From NCBI RefSeq assembly GCF_020144665.1, contig NZ_JAAHBQ010000018.1, positions 1-64,000 of the forward strand: a stretch of DNA of 64,000 bases, written 5' to 3'. This document shows, one piece after another, positions 55,001-63,569 of the stretch; the stretch's first letter is position 1, and each line of letters starts with the position of its first letter. The notes below the pieces were generated by a model, which saw nothing but the letters and a program-made list of their open reading frames with translations, did no database searches and was not told where the DNA came from. This stretch comes from Oscillatoria salina IIICB1. Lineage in GTDB: Bacteria > Cyanobacteriota > Cyanobacteriia > Cyanobacteriales > SIO1D9. Made by a program: the position numbers and the translations under genes.

Positions 55001-55471
55001 GGGCCACTTTTCAGCAGCAAAAATTTGGTGGTCTAATCTTTCCCGAATTTCAGCCAAGCGATTTTTTGCTGTTTCTGGGGTTTCTTCTCGCAAGTCCCAA
55101 ACTTTAATTTGATAAGCGGGAACTTGCTCTAAAATTCGCTGTTCGCCATTATTTTGGACGATTGCTCGTAGCATACCATGACGTTCGATTATTTGCTGCC
55201 ATGCGTGGCTAAAATGTTCTAAATTTAAGTCAAATGTATCGATTTCTAAATACAAATGAGTGGCAACATTTCCTAATTCAAAAGCTCCTTGACGACCAAT
55301 CCAATAAGCTTGTTGAATATCAGTGAGGGGAAAGGGTTCATTTTGTGCTTCTGGTTGAGGAATTATTGTTGGTAGTTCGCTATCTTGAGACTTGACTTTT
55401 TTACCTCGTAAGCGTTTTTCTAAAAGGGCTTGTTTGGCTGGTGATAGCTGCGATTTTGCTGATAATGACAT
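52082..55471 (-). CDS. NRPS Cy-A-PCP, predicted cysteine heterocyclisation module
   Basis: This 1129-residue enzyme has an N-terminal helix (LSPAKQALLEKRLRGK). A heterocyclisation (Cy) domain (45-470) opens with FPLTDIQQAYWIGR, and its DxxxxDxxS motif reads DILICDAWS, replacing HHxxxDG. The A domain (500-1000) has YTSGSTGKPKG. Its pocket residues, read by eye against GrsA, are DLYNMSLIWK, the cysteine signature of thiazoline synthetases such as those for pyochelin and yersiniabactin. The PCP (about 1035-1100) has GGNSL. It should condense Cys onto the ketide from upstream and cyclise it to a thiazoline, a common metal ligand. No epimerase, methyltransferase or oxidase domain is embedded. Confidence 0.95.
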   Translation of the reverse strand: MSLSAKSQLSPAKQALLEKRLRGKKVKSQDSELPTIIPQPEAQNEPFPLTDIQQAYWIGRQGAFELGNVATHLYLEIDTFDLNLEHFSHAWQQIIERHGMLRAIVQNNGEQRILEQVPAYQIKVWDLREETPETAKNRLAEIRERLDHQIFAAEKWPLFEIQASLLNNQRVRLHFSFDILICDAWSLGIISRELAQLMENPKASLPRLELSFRDYVLAEIEFRKSETYRRSLNYWQNLLPSLPPSPELPLEKSLATIKQPRIMRRSGKLASTTWQKIKQQATKLGVTPTGLLLTAFTEILTLWSKNPRFTLTLTLFNTLPIHSQVNDLVGDFTSLTLLAVDNSEPDSFVERVKRIQKQFWDALDHRYVSGVHILRELARRQERNSGAIMPVVFTSTLMGDTSSRDSLPMSWLGDIVYSVSQTPQVYLDHQVYEDNNALIFYWDAVEELFPAGLLDDMFNAYSDFLERLANEEKIWQTKTRKLLPITQKKQIAAINCTDKPIPEKVLLHSGFFEQALLHPQQTAIVSSDRILTYRELRDRANYLATQLQQLGATPNQLIAILMEKGWEQIVAVLGVLASGAAYLPIDPKLPTERQWYLLESGKVQWVLTQSHLDTLKLPENVQRLNLDTSEVSDSNITLKYVTQPTDLAYVIYTSGSTGKPKGVTIDHRGAVNTILDINQRFQVNSKDRIFALSSLSFDLSVYDTFGTLSAGGTIVIPDADGTKNPAHWLQLITENQVTVWNSVPQLMQMLVEYTTGSSTQLLPSLRLVMLSGDWLPLSLPEQIRALSPKVQLISLGGATEASIWSILYPIEKVDSTWKSIPYGRPMANQHFYVLNEAMSPCPIWVPGQLYIGGIGLAKGYWDNPEKTNASFIIHPQTQERLYKTGDLGRYLPNGNIEFLGREDFQVKINGHRIELGEIESTLKLHPLIREVVLTTVAETEESQQLVAYLVLKSNQNNPENLSANEWRNFLEQKLPEYMIPAHFIILETLPLTVNGKIDRRALPVPKNIRTPEKFAFVKPQTEIQQSIAAIWREILQLEEVGIHDNFFELGGNSLLLIKTQVRLQEIFAQELSVVEMIKSPTIDALAKFFTSGEAIETAAKQGQTRAEYRESLKNLRQQRTNFRKKLKQN

Positions 55472-55515
55472 TATTTTAAGTTCCGAAAAGTAGTTGTAAA
55501 AATAATAATTAAAGA

Positions 55516-56583
55516 TTAATCAGTTATGTCAATTTTTAGATAATCTGGGAAAGGCTGAATTTGCTGGAAATTATTTTCGAGAATTACTAAGTTATCTTGC
55601 TTGTCAATCTCTTTAAAGCCAGCAAATTTATAAGTAATATACATCATCCGGTTGCGATTGTTGGCGACAAATTCGGCACGGAGGGGAACGTTTTTTTCTT
55701 GAGCTAAATTAAGCAAATAATTCAGCATCACTGTCCCTACTCCTCTAGACATAACCCGACAGGACATGAGGAAAAGCTTTATTGTCCAACAATTGTCGAG
55801 ACATTCAACTAAAACTAAGCCAATTTTCCCATAGTCTCCATACTTATCGGTTAAACTAGCGATTAATAATTTATGCTGCTTTGATTGGCGAAATCGATCG
55901 AGTTGTTCGTAGGAATAAGTATAGCCTGTGGTGTTGAGTTGATTGGTTCTGACTGTTAATTCTTCTGCTCTTTGTAAATCTTCTTCTTTTGCAGTGGAAA
56001 TAGTCAAGTGCATTTTGAGGGTAGCTAAAAATGCTTCTTGAGTACCAATAAATTCTGACTCGGCTTGCTTGCGCTCTAAATCGCTGAGGTACATCAACCT
56101 TCGTTTTTGCGAATCCTCAGTAATAAAACGAGGATTAAATTCGGGCATTGTTAATAGCTTATATAGGTTACAAGCATTGATACATAAGACTTCTGGAAGA
56201 GAAAACTGTACTTCTTCCAGTTCAAACATCCGATCGTCGATAAACGCGATCGCGTCAATCCCAATATTAATTTTTTCAGCAATTTGTTGCAGAGAATGAG
56301 CTTTGGAGTTCCAGTTAATTTGCGGATAGAGAAAATAGTCTTGCAAGCCAAATTCTTGCAATTTCTCCATCGCTTTTGCGCGATCGTTTTTACTAGCGAT
56401 CGATTGTAAAATCCCTCGACTGTCTAAAGTCTTGATAATCTCAACTACCCGATTAGCTAATTCAACTCGCTCGTCCTCCAGCAAGACACCTTTCCAGAGG
56501 GTATTATCTAAATCCCAAACTAAACATTTAATTGTTTTTTTAGTTGTTTGCTGATGCTGTTTTTGTTCAGATTTAACAATCAT
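55516..56583 (-). CDS. FkbH-like HAD/GNAT glyceryl transferase-phosphatase
   Basis: This 355-residue protein has an N-terminal HAD phosphatase domain (CLVWDLDNTLWKGVL, SIASKNDR, IAFIDDR). A C-terminal acyltransferase-like domain carries LMSCRVMSRGVGT, the conserved Cys that receives the glyceryl group in FkbH proteins. FkbH takes 1,3-bisphosphoglycerate, dephosphorylates it and loads glycerate onto a dedicated ACP. That is the first step to hydroxymalonyl- or methoxymalonyl-ACP, although single-gene FkbH-loaded glyceryl starters also exist. It forms a tight set with the acyl-CoA dehydrogenase (4-base gap), the ACP and the hydroxyacyl dehydrogenase. Confidence 0.93.
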   Translation of the reverse strand: MIVKSEQKQHQQTTKKTIKCLVWDLDNTLWKGVLLEDERVELANRVVEIIKTLDSRGILQSIASKNDRAKAMEKLQEFGLQDYFLYPQINWNSKAHSLQQIAEKINIGIDAIAFIDDRMFELEEVQFSLPEVLCINACNLYKLLTMPEFNPRFITEDSQKRRLMYLSDLERKQAESEFIGTQEAFLATLKMHLTISTAKEEDLQRAEELTVRTNQLNTTGYTYSYEQLDRFRQSKQHKLLIASLTDKYGDYGKIGLVLVECLDNCWTIKLFLMSCRVMSRGVGTVMLNYLLNLAQEKNVPLRAEFVANNRNRMMYITYKFAGFKEIDKQDNLVILENNFQQIQPFPDYLKIDITD

Positions 56584-56587
56584 AATT

Positions 56588-57787
56588 CTAACTATTTGTC
56601 AATACCTTTGCTGATAAATCGCGAGAAAAAGCCGCTAAACTATGTTGTTGATAACCATAATCGGCGATCGCAATTTGTTGAATTTGGGTGCTACCTTCGA
56701 TGATTTCCATTATTTTTGCATCTCGCCAATATCTTTGGACGGGGTAGTCACCGCTACAACCATTTCCACCATGAATTTGCACCGCATCATTAGCGATTTT
56801 TGTTGCTGTTGTCGAGGCGAAATATTTCGCAATGGAAGTTTCCATAATTGAGCGAGGATCTCCTTTATCTTTGAGGTAGCCTGCTTGATAACAAAGTAGC
56901 CTCGCTGCTTTCACATTGACGACCATTTCTGTAATCATTTGGCGGATTAATTGATGCTCTTTCAAAGCTACACCAAATTGCTGTCGCTGACTGGTATATT
57001 GCAAGCAAGCTTCTAAACAAGCTTGAGCAATACCAACACAACCCCAAGCTACACTATATCTCCCATAATCTAGTGCGGAATTAGCCACACAAGAGAAACC
57101 AAAACCTCGTCTACCGACCAAATTTTCTTGAGGAATTTGACAATCGTTGAGGTGCAATTCTGCTAACATGGAAGCTCGCACGCCTAACATTCCGGAAATG
57201 GGTTTAATTGTTAGTCCTGGGCTATTTTTAGGAACTAAAAAAGCTGAGGGTTGATTGTCCCATTGTGCAAAGACTAAAAAGACATCGGCAATTTGACCGT
57301 AGGTAATCCATTTTTTCTGCCCGTTTAAGATATAAGAGTTACCGGAATTTGTAGCAGTAGTTTCGACATTTTTCGCATCGCTACCGATATTTGGTTCGCT
57401 TAAAGCAAACGCACCTAATACTTCTCCAGTGGCTAATTTCGGCAACCAATATTCTTTTTGAGATTTACTTCCCCATTTCAGCAAAGCATAAGCAACCATG
57501 TTGTGAACAGTTAGCAAACTCCGCAGGGAAGAACAACCTCGCCCAATTTCTTCACAAAGAAGACCATAGGCGATCGCGTCGATGCCACCACCGCCCCATT
57601 CCTGCGGCAGCACTGCCCCTAAATAACCTTTTTGGGCTAATTTGTCAATCAGGTCTTTTGGCGTGTGTTCTTGGCGATCGCAGCGATCGGCGATATCCAT
57701 GATTTCGCTGTCTACGAAGCTTCTATATGCTATTTGCTTTTCTTTTTGCTGAGGAGTTAATTCTAGTTGCATTTTTCGTGAACTCAA
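56588..57787 (-). CDS. Acyl-CoA dehydrogenase family protein (FkbI-like)
   Basis: This 399-residue flavoprotein carries GAFALSEPNIGSDAKNVET, YILNGQKKWITYGQIADVF, VQIHGGNGCSGDYPVQRYWRDAKIMEIIEGSTQI (the last with the candidate catalytic Glu). In the methoxymalonyl pathway the FkbI homologue oxidises the glyceryl-ACP-derived aldehyde stage towards hydroxymalonyl-ACP. It is separated by three bases from the ACP gene and four bases from the FkbH gene, so translation is probably coupled. Confidence 0.93.
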   Translation of the reverse strand: MSSRKMQLELTPQQKEKQIAYRSFVDSEIMDIADRCDRQEHTPKDLIDKLAQKGYLGAVLPQEWGGGGIDAIAYGLLCEEIGRGCSSLRSLLTVHNMVAYALLKWGSKSQKEYWLPKLATGEVLGAFALSEPNIGSDAKNVETTATNSGNSYILNGQKKWITYGQIADVFLVFAQWDNQPSAFLVPKNSPGLTIKPISGMLGVRASMLAELHLNDCQIPQENLVGRRGFGFSCVANSALDYGRYSVAWGCVGIAQACLEACLQYTSQRQQFGVALKEHQLIRQMITEMVVNVKAARLLCYQAGYLKDKGDPRSIMETSIAKYFASTTATKIANDAVQIHGGNGCSGDYPVQRYWRDAKIMEIIEGSTQIQQIAIADYGYQQHSLAAFSRDLSAKVLTNS

Positions 57788-57790
57788 TTG

Positions 57791-58039
57791 TTAGTTTGCT
57801 AACACGGTGGTTTTGGCTTCTACTAAACGAGTCATGGCTTCTATCGTGCGGAAATTGTCAAATTCTAGGTCTTCGTTCTCGATTGAAATTTGAAATTCTT
57901 GCTCGATAAATAAGACTAATTGCATCGCGAACATTGAATTAACGAAGCCCGCAGCAAAGATATCTTCATCGTCTTTGATTTCGCGAGTTCCAAAGTATGG
58001 TGAGAGGAAATTCTTGATTTTTGTTTTAATTTCATTCAT
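57791..58039 (-). CDS. Discrete acyl carrier protein (FkbJ-like)
   Basis: This 82-residue ACP has the phosphopantetheine serine in GFVNSMFAMQLVLFIEQEF, near residue 34. The NSxFAMQL form rather than DSL is typical of ACPs that carry glyceryl and hydroxymalonyl units. Its place between the FkbK and FkbI homologues confirms the assignment. The charged unit is then used by an AT domain of a PKS. Confidence 0.93.
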   Translation of the reverse strand: MNEIKTKIKNFLSPYFGTREIKDDEDIFAAGFVNSMFAMQLVLFIEQEFQISIENEDLEFDNFRTIEAMTRLVEAKTTVLAN

Positions 58040-58059
58040 GTTAAAATTTGCCCTAAATT

Positions 58060-58932
58060 TTAGCTATAAGTATAGAAACCTTGTCCACTTTTCCGACCGT
58101 ACAATTTAGCATCTACCATTTTTTTGAGTAAATTGCAAGGTCGATATTTACTATCGTTAAAACTTTCAAACAAAACTTCGATTGAATAAAGAATTGTATC
58201 TAAGCCAATTAAGTCGGCTGTTTCTAAAGGTCCCATTTTGTGACCAAAACAGGTTTTGAATAGGCGATCGATTTCTGAAGCTGAAGCTACGTTTTCTTGG
58301 ACTAGATAAATGGCTTCATTGATTGTCAACATTAACACGCGGTTAGAAACAAAACCGGGTGAGTCATTAACTATAATACAGTCTTTGTTCATTTGAGACA
58401 ACATTTTTTTGGCTGTCTCAATTGTTTCCTCGGAGGTGTGATAGCCGCGAATCATTTCGACCATTTCTTTCATTGGTACTGGGTTCATGAAATGAATCCC
58501 AATAACTTTTTCGGGACGTTTAGTTACTGAGCCAATTTTTGTAATGGAAATGGCAGAAGTGTTGGCAGCAAATACACAATTTGGCGGACAGCTTTCGTCA
58601 ATTTGTGCATAAACTTTTTGCTTAATCTCCCATTTTTCGGTGGTATTTTCGATGACAAATTCCGCCGCTTTGAGAAATTGGTAATTTGTTGTGAATTTGA
58701 TGCGACTGAGAACTTCGTCTGGATTTTCTGCTGGCTGCTTTTGTTTGAAAAATCCTTGAAAGCGGAGATTATTTTTAACTTGTTGTTTCGCTTGTTCGAG
58801 AATTTCCTCTGTAACATCTATGAGGATGACTTGATGATTGGTTTGAGCGAGGTTTTGCGCTACCCCGACACCCATGACACCAGCCCCGATTACGCCAACT
58901 GTTTTAATTTCCATTTTTGCTCTTTTCCTCAA
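58060..58932 (-). CDS. 3-Hydroxyacyl-CoA dehydrogenase family protein (FkbK-like)
   Basis: This 290-residue NAD-dependent dehydrogenase has the Rossmann motif VGVIGAGVMGVGVAQNLAQ, the acidic VILIDV, and the domain KVIGIHFMNPVPMKEMVEMI. SPGFVSNRVLML and GHKMGPLETADLIGLD are 3-hydroxybutyryl-CoA dehydrogenase family landmarks. In FkbK homologues it oxidises glyceryl-ACP to the 2-hydroxy-3-oxo intermediate. It is 20 bases upstream of the ACP gene and 24 bases downstream of the KR-containing PKS, in one operon. Confidence 0.92.
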   Translation of the reverse strand: MRKRAKMEIKTVGVIGAGVMGVGVAQNLAQTNHQVILIDVTEEILEQAKQQVKNNLRFQGFFKQKQPAENPDEVLSRIKFTTNYQFLKAAEFVIENTTEKWEIKQKVYAQIDESCPPNCVFAANTSAISITKIGSVTKRPEKVIGIHFMNPVPMKEMVEMIRGYHTSEETIETAKKMLSQMNKDCIIVNDSPGFVSNRVLMLTINEAIYLVQENVASASEIDRLFKTCFGHKMGPLETADLIGLDTILYSIEVLFESFNDSKYRPCNLLKKMVDAKLYGRKSGQGFYTYS

Positions 58933-58956
58933 TTATGTAACTGTTTTTAGCTAAAA

Positions 58957-61900
58957 TCAGCTATTGACAATCAATTCTGCTGCTTCCTCTTCAGTTAAAT
59001 TTTCGATTTCCGCCAAGACCATTTCTTCAATTAAGACGGCAAATTCGGCAATTGAAGGAGCTTCGATAAACGCTCGCAAGGGAACTTCTAACTGAAAAGT
59101 TTGTCGCAGACGATGAATTAATTGGGTGGCTAATAAAGAATGTCCTCCTAAAGCAAAGAAATTGTCATGAATGCTGACTAATTCGATTCCTAAAAATTCT
59201 TGATAGAGTTCGGCAATTTGGCGCTCAGTTTCGTTGCGCGGTGCAATATAAGCAGTGCGTCGGCGCGAATTTTCCTTATTTTGCTCTGATTTAGTTACTG
59301 CTGTTGGATTAGGAAGAGATTGACGTTTCAGCCATTTGTCAATTTCCGCAGTTAAATCGGTACGCCAAATTGCAATTTGGGGAACTAAGCGATAAGAAAA
59401 TATTCGCTGCAAAGCATCGATTGTTTCTTGTTGGAAAACGGCGGTTTCGTTTGAGTTTGCAGTTGTTTCAGCTAAGGAATTTCGCAGTAAGTTGGTATTT
59501 TCGGCGTGAAACCAATTTGCACTGCACCAGTGAGTTTTTCCGAGTTGATTTTGTCGGCTAGCAAAAGCATCGACAAAGTTATTTGTCGCTGTATAAGCAG
59601 CAAAGCCTACTCCACCTAAGACTGCACCAATTGAGGAAATTAAGAAACAAAAATCAACTTCTTTGTCTGACAAAATTTTCTCTAAAGTGTAGAGTCCGTA
59701 GACTTTAGCGCGAAACTGTAATTCACATTCTTTGGGGGTGGTTTCTTGAATGGTGCGGACGATTTCTTCACCAATAAAAGCGGCTGCATGAATTACCCCA
59801 TTAACTTTACCGAAGCGCTTTTCTGCTTGGGAAAATACTTGCTGCATTTGAGTTTCGTCAGCGACATCTGCTGTTGCGATCGCCACTTCTGCTCCTAATT
59901 CTTCTAATTGTCGCACTTTCTCGATCTTTGTGCTAGCTTCCGGTGGTAGTCCGGAACGTCCTACTAATACTAACTTGGCGCTGACAGTTCTGGCGAGATA
60001 TTCAGCAATTGTTAAGCCAATTCTTCCCAATCCTCCGGTAATCAGATATACTCCTTCCGGACGCAAGCGTTGAGGTAATTCCACGATTTTGTCGAGTTTG
60101 ACTGGGGTAAAAGTTTGCAACCATCGTTGCTTTCCTCGGTAAGCGATAATCAAATCATCAGTTTGAGTTGCGAATTCACTCAGCAGCAAATCTATTTCCG
60201 GTGAGGTAAGATTTGCGGCTAAATCCAGACTATGACAGGTAAGATTGCTGTATTCTTGGGGAATAACTTTGCATAATCCTAACAAAGTCGCTTTTTCGGG
60301 ATGACAGACATCAATGCTTTCAATTGCGTGCATTCCCCTAGATATTACCCAAATGTCAATCGCATCGTTAATTAGTTGTTCGCTAATTGCTTGAGTGAGA
60401 AACAAAAGACTATAAAAGTTGTAAGCTTGGGTTTGGCTAAAATCTTCCTTTTCTTGATTTAGCTTGAGACTCCATAGATGTAAAATCCGATGAGGAATTT
60501 GCTTATTTGCTTGCAGACTTTGCAGAAGTTGCTGATAGTCATTTTTCGAGTCAGGGTTAATGGTATATTCGATCTCGCTAACTCGGACGAATTTCTCTCC
60601 CATCCTGACAGTGACAACTGCTTCGTTTTCTGATGTTAATCGCTGTAAAATTTGCGAACTTAGCTGAGTTTCCTCTGCAAACACCAAATAACTACACTTT
60701 TGCGCTACTTTGATTTCCGGTAAGATTGATTGCTTCCAGGTGGGAACATAGAACCAATCGGCGGGATCTGACTTTCTGGTAGAACTAGGTAAAATAGTGG
60801 CAGATTTTGGCGGTTCCAACCAGTAACGCTGACGTTCAAAAGGATAAGTTGGTAAGGGAATGCGATAAAGTTGCTTCTCAGCCGCAAATTTTGACCAATC
60901 GATTTTAACTCCCGATAACCACAACTGACCTAAAGTATGAAGTAAAAATTCCTCATCTGACTGTTGGGTGTAAGCATCGCGTAGGGAACTAAAAACATTT
61001 CCTTCCTCTTCTAAACACTGTACAGTTAAGCTACTCAAGGTTTGTCCGGGTCCCACTTCTAAGAAAATTGGTTGTTGTTGCGCTAATTCTTTAATTCCGT
61101 CTGCAAAACGTACAGGTTGACACAGATGCTTAGTCCAATATTCGGGATTTGTCGCTTCTGCGGCAGTTATCCAAGTTCCGGTAACATTGGAGATATAAGG
61201 AATTTGCGGTGGTTTGAGGTTGATTGTTTTGACTAATTCCGTGAAAGGTTGCGCGATCGCCTCCATCATCTGAGAATGGAAAGCGTGGGATGTCTGTAAG
61301 TGTCGATAAGCTTGTCCGTTTTCAGCTAATTGGTTAGCTAATTTTGCTACTGCTTCCTTTGTTCCCGCAACGACGCAAAGTTTGCTTCCGTTAACCGCAG
61401 ATAAGGACAATTCTGAGTTGAGGAAGGGACGTACTTCAGCCTCAGCCAGAGGAATTGCTAACATCGCTCCACCTGGTAGTTTAGCAATCATTTGCGCCCT
61501 TTTCGCGACCAAAGTTAAGGCATCTTCTAAGGATAAAACTCCGGCTATGGTTGCCGCAACGTATTCACCAATACTGTAACCGATCGCTGCTGTGGGATAT
61601 ATTCCCCAAGACAGCCATAATTGGGCTAATGCGTACTCGATGACAAAAATCGCAGGTTGGGTAATCTGAGTTTGGTTGAGTTTTTGGCTATTTTCGTCGA
61701 GAGATGCGGAGGTACGATTTAACATTTGTCGTAAATCGATCTTAGATGTAGTTGGATTAGAGGAAGTTACCCAATCACCAGGATAAATTATCTCTCTTAA
61801 ATCGATTCCAAGCAAAGGTTTGAGGAATTCGCAACAACGCGCGATCGCATTTTGAAATACTGCTTCATTTTGATACAGTTCCTTCGCCATATTGACATAT

Positions 61901-63471
61901 TGAGTTCCCAACCCGGTAAACAGGAAAACTACGGGAATTTCGCTGGTTTCCGCTTGAGAAGTCAGAAATCTTTGAGGATCTCGCAGCGACGCAGTTGCAT
62001 CTTCGATATCTTTCCCAACTACAACTCGTCGATACTCAAATTCTCGGCGACCCATCTGTAAAGTATAAGCCACATCAGCTAAATTCAGTTGCGGATTTTG
62101 TTGCAAATATGCAGCTAAATTTTCTGTCGCTGTATCTAAAGCCGATCGCGTTTTCGCCGATAATATCAACAACTGAGGTGTAGAAACGTTGTCTGCAACG
62201 TCTCTACCATTAGTAGATTCTTCGAGAATAACATGAGCATTCGTACCGCCAAAACCAAACGAACTCACCCCAGCCCGACGGGGACTTCCGTTAGCTTTCC
62301 ACTCAGTTAACTTTGTATTGACATAAAAAGGACTATTAACAAAATCTATTTGAGGATTTGGTGTCTCGAAATTAATTATCGGAGGGAGACACTTTTTTTC
62401 TAAAGCTAAAACCGTCTTAATGAAGCCCGCAATTCCGGCGGCTGCGTCTAAATGTCCAATATTTGTTTTCACCGAACCAAGGGCGCAAAAACCTTTTTTC
62501 TCCGTTGCAAAAGCTTGTTTTAACGCCGCAACTTCAATCGGATCTCCCAGCGCAGTTCCGGTTCCATGAGTTTCAATATAACTAATCGTTTCTGGTTCAA
62601 CTTCCGCCATAATTTGCGCGGCACGAATCACCTTGGCTTGGGCTGATTCACTTGGTGCTGTATAACTAACTTTTCCCGCACCATCGTTATTAATTGCCGA
62701 ACCTTTAATTACTGCATAAATATAATCTCTGTCTGCGATCGCGTCTTCGAGTCTTTTGAGGACAACTACCCCGACTCCATTACCCCCAACTGTACCTTGA
62801 GCTTTCGCATCAAATGCGCGACAATGACCGTCGGGAGAAATTCCTTCGGGACAAAGAGTTATTTCATTTTGCGGTGCTTTAATTGATACTCCAGCCGCTA
62901 AAGCTAGGTCACATTCGCCACTTAATAAACTTTGATAAGCTAAGTGAACTGCAACTAAGGAACTCGAACAAGCAGTTCCCACACTAACGCTTGGTCCACT
63001 GAGATTTAATTTATAAGAAACTCTGGTAGCTGCATAATCTTTGTCGTGCGCGAGTAAAGTAGGAAAATAGCCGAGAGTTTCTCTCACGTTGTTGGGGAAA
63101 AGATTGTAAAGCAAATAAGTGCTGGTTCCTATTCCCGCATAAACTCCTATGGGTCTTTCTTCTCTTTCTGAGTCATATCCAGCGTTTTCTAATGCTGTCC
63201 AAGCGCATTCTAATAAGATTCGATGTTGGGGATCGACGATTTCGGCTTCTTTAGGAGAAAAGCCAAAAAATGCCGCATCAAATAAGTCAATATCTGCTAA
63301 TAATCCCGCCGCTTTAATTTCTCGTTCGGCGGTTTCTGAGTTATCAAACTTTGAAACATATTCGCGTCCATTTGTCAAGTTATCCCAAAATTCTGCGATA
63401 TTTTTGCTACCGGGGAAACGCCCAGCCAACCCAATTACTGCTACTTCTAAATCGTTTGTTTCATTATTCAT
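58957..63471 (-). CDS. Type I PKS module KS-AT-KR-ACP
   Basis: This 1504-residue module has a KS (8-420; TACSSS near 167; IETHGTGTALGDP; NIGHLDAAAG) and an AT (about 500-860). The AT's serine motif is GYSIGEY instead of GHSIGEY, while HAFH is kept. A complete KR (about 925-1340) has YLITGGLGRIG and the catalytic stretch SSIGAVLGGVGFAAYTATNN. The ACP is near 1444 (GGHSL). It adds an extender and reduces it to a beta-hydroxyl. The FkbH-K cassette follows directly, so this AT is the best candidate for a hydroxymalonyl-type unit. The AT has a longer loop (SSNPTTSKIDLRQMLNRTSAS) than its siblings, and the KS-AT linker includes a translated palindromic repeat at 62178. Confidence 0.95.
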   Translation of the reverse strand: MNNETNDLEVAVIGLAGRFPGSKNIAEFWDNLTNGREYVSKFDNSETAEREIKAAGLLADIDLFDAAFFGFSPKEAEIVDPQHRILLECAWTALENAGYDSEREERPIGVYAGIGTSTYLLYNLFPNNVRETLGYFPTLLAHDKDYAATRVSYKLNLSGPSVSVGTACSSSLVAVHLAYQSLLSGECDLALAAGVSIKAPQNEITLCPEGISPDGHCRAFDAKAQGTVGGNGVGVVVLKRLEDAIADRDYIYAVIKGSAINNDGAGKVSYTAPSESAQAKVIRAAQIMAEVEPETISYIETHGTGTALGDPIEVAALKQAFATEKKGFCALGSVKTNIGHLDAAAGIAGFIKTVLALEKKCLPPIINFETPNPQIDFVNSPFYVNTKLTEWKANGSPRRAGVSSFGFGGTNAHVILEESTNGRDVADNVSTPQLLILSAKTRSALDTATENLAAYLQQNPQLNLADVAYTLQMGRREFEYRRVVVGKDIEDATASLRDPQRFLTSQAETSEIPVVFLFTGLGTQYVNMAKELYQNEAVFQNAIARCCEFLKPLLGIDLREIIYPGDWVTSSNPTTSKIDLRQMLNRTSASLDENSQKLNQTQITQPAIFVIEYALAQLWLSWGIYPTAAIGYSIGEYVAATIAGVLSLEDALTLVAKRAQMIAKLPGGAMLAIPLAEAEVRPFLNSELSLSAVNGSKLCVVAGTKEAVAKLANQLAENGQAYRHLQTSHAFHSQMMEAIAQPFTELVKTINLKPPQIPYISNVTGTWITAAEATNPEYWTKHLCQPVRFADGIKELAQQQPIFLEVGPGQTLSSLTVQCLEEEGNVFSSLRDAYTQQSDEEFLLHTLGQLWLSGVKIDWSKFAAEKQLYRIPLPTYPFERQRYWLEPPKSATILPSSTRKSDPADWFYVPTWKQSILPEIKVAQKCSYLVFAEETQLSSQILQRLTSENEAVVTVRMGEKFVRVSEIEYTINPDSKNDYQQLLQSLQANKQIPHRILHLWSLKLNQEKEDFSQTQAYNFYSLLFLTQAISEQLINDAIDIWVISRGMHAIESIDVCHPEKATLLGLCKVIPQEYSNLTCHSLDLAANLTSPEIDLLLSEFATQTDDLIIAYRGKQRWLQTFTPVKLDKIVELPQRLRPEGVYLITGGLGRIGLTIAEYLARTVSAKLVLVGRSGLPPEASTKIEKVRQLEELGAEVAIATADVADETQMQQVFSQAEKRFGKVNGVIHAAAFIGEEIVRTIQETTPKECELQFRAKVYGLYTLEKILSDKEVDFCFLISSIGAVLGGVGFAAYTATNNFVDAFASRQNQLGKTHWCSANWFHAENTNLLRNSLAETTANSNETAVFQQETIDALQRIFSYRLVPQIAIWRTDLTAEIDKWLKRQSLPNPTAVTKSEQNKENSRRRTAYIAPRNETERQIAELYQEFLGIELVSIHDNFFALGGHSLLATQLIHRLRQTFQLEVPLRAFIEAPSIAEFAVLIEEMVLAEIENLTEEEAAELIVNS
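62178..62208. repeat. GTAGAGACGTTGCA-family palindrome inserted in the PKS KS-AT linker
   Basis: GTGTAGAAACGTTG and CAACGTCTCTACC arms surround TCTG inside the coding region. It is read in frame as NGRDVADNVST, just before LLILSAKT. It is a translated copy of the dispersed intergenic palindrome (compare 1118-1147), at the same linker position where the other two PKS genes carry heptamer arrays. Confidence 0.8.
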
Positions 63472-63569
63472 CTTACTTTGGTTATTTAAGCTGAGAATTT
63501 GCTAATAAATTTGGAGATTTAACTAAACTTAGGTTTGATATTTTGCTAACTAAAGCTTGGCTAATAAAT

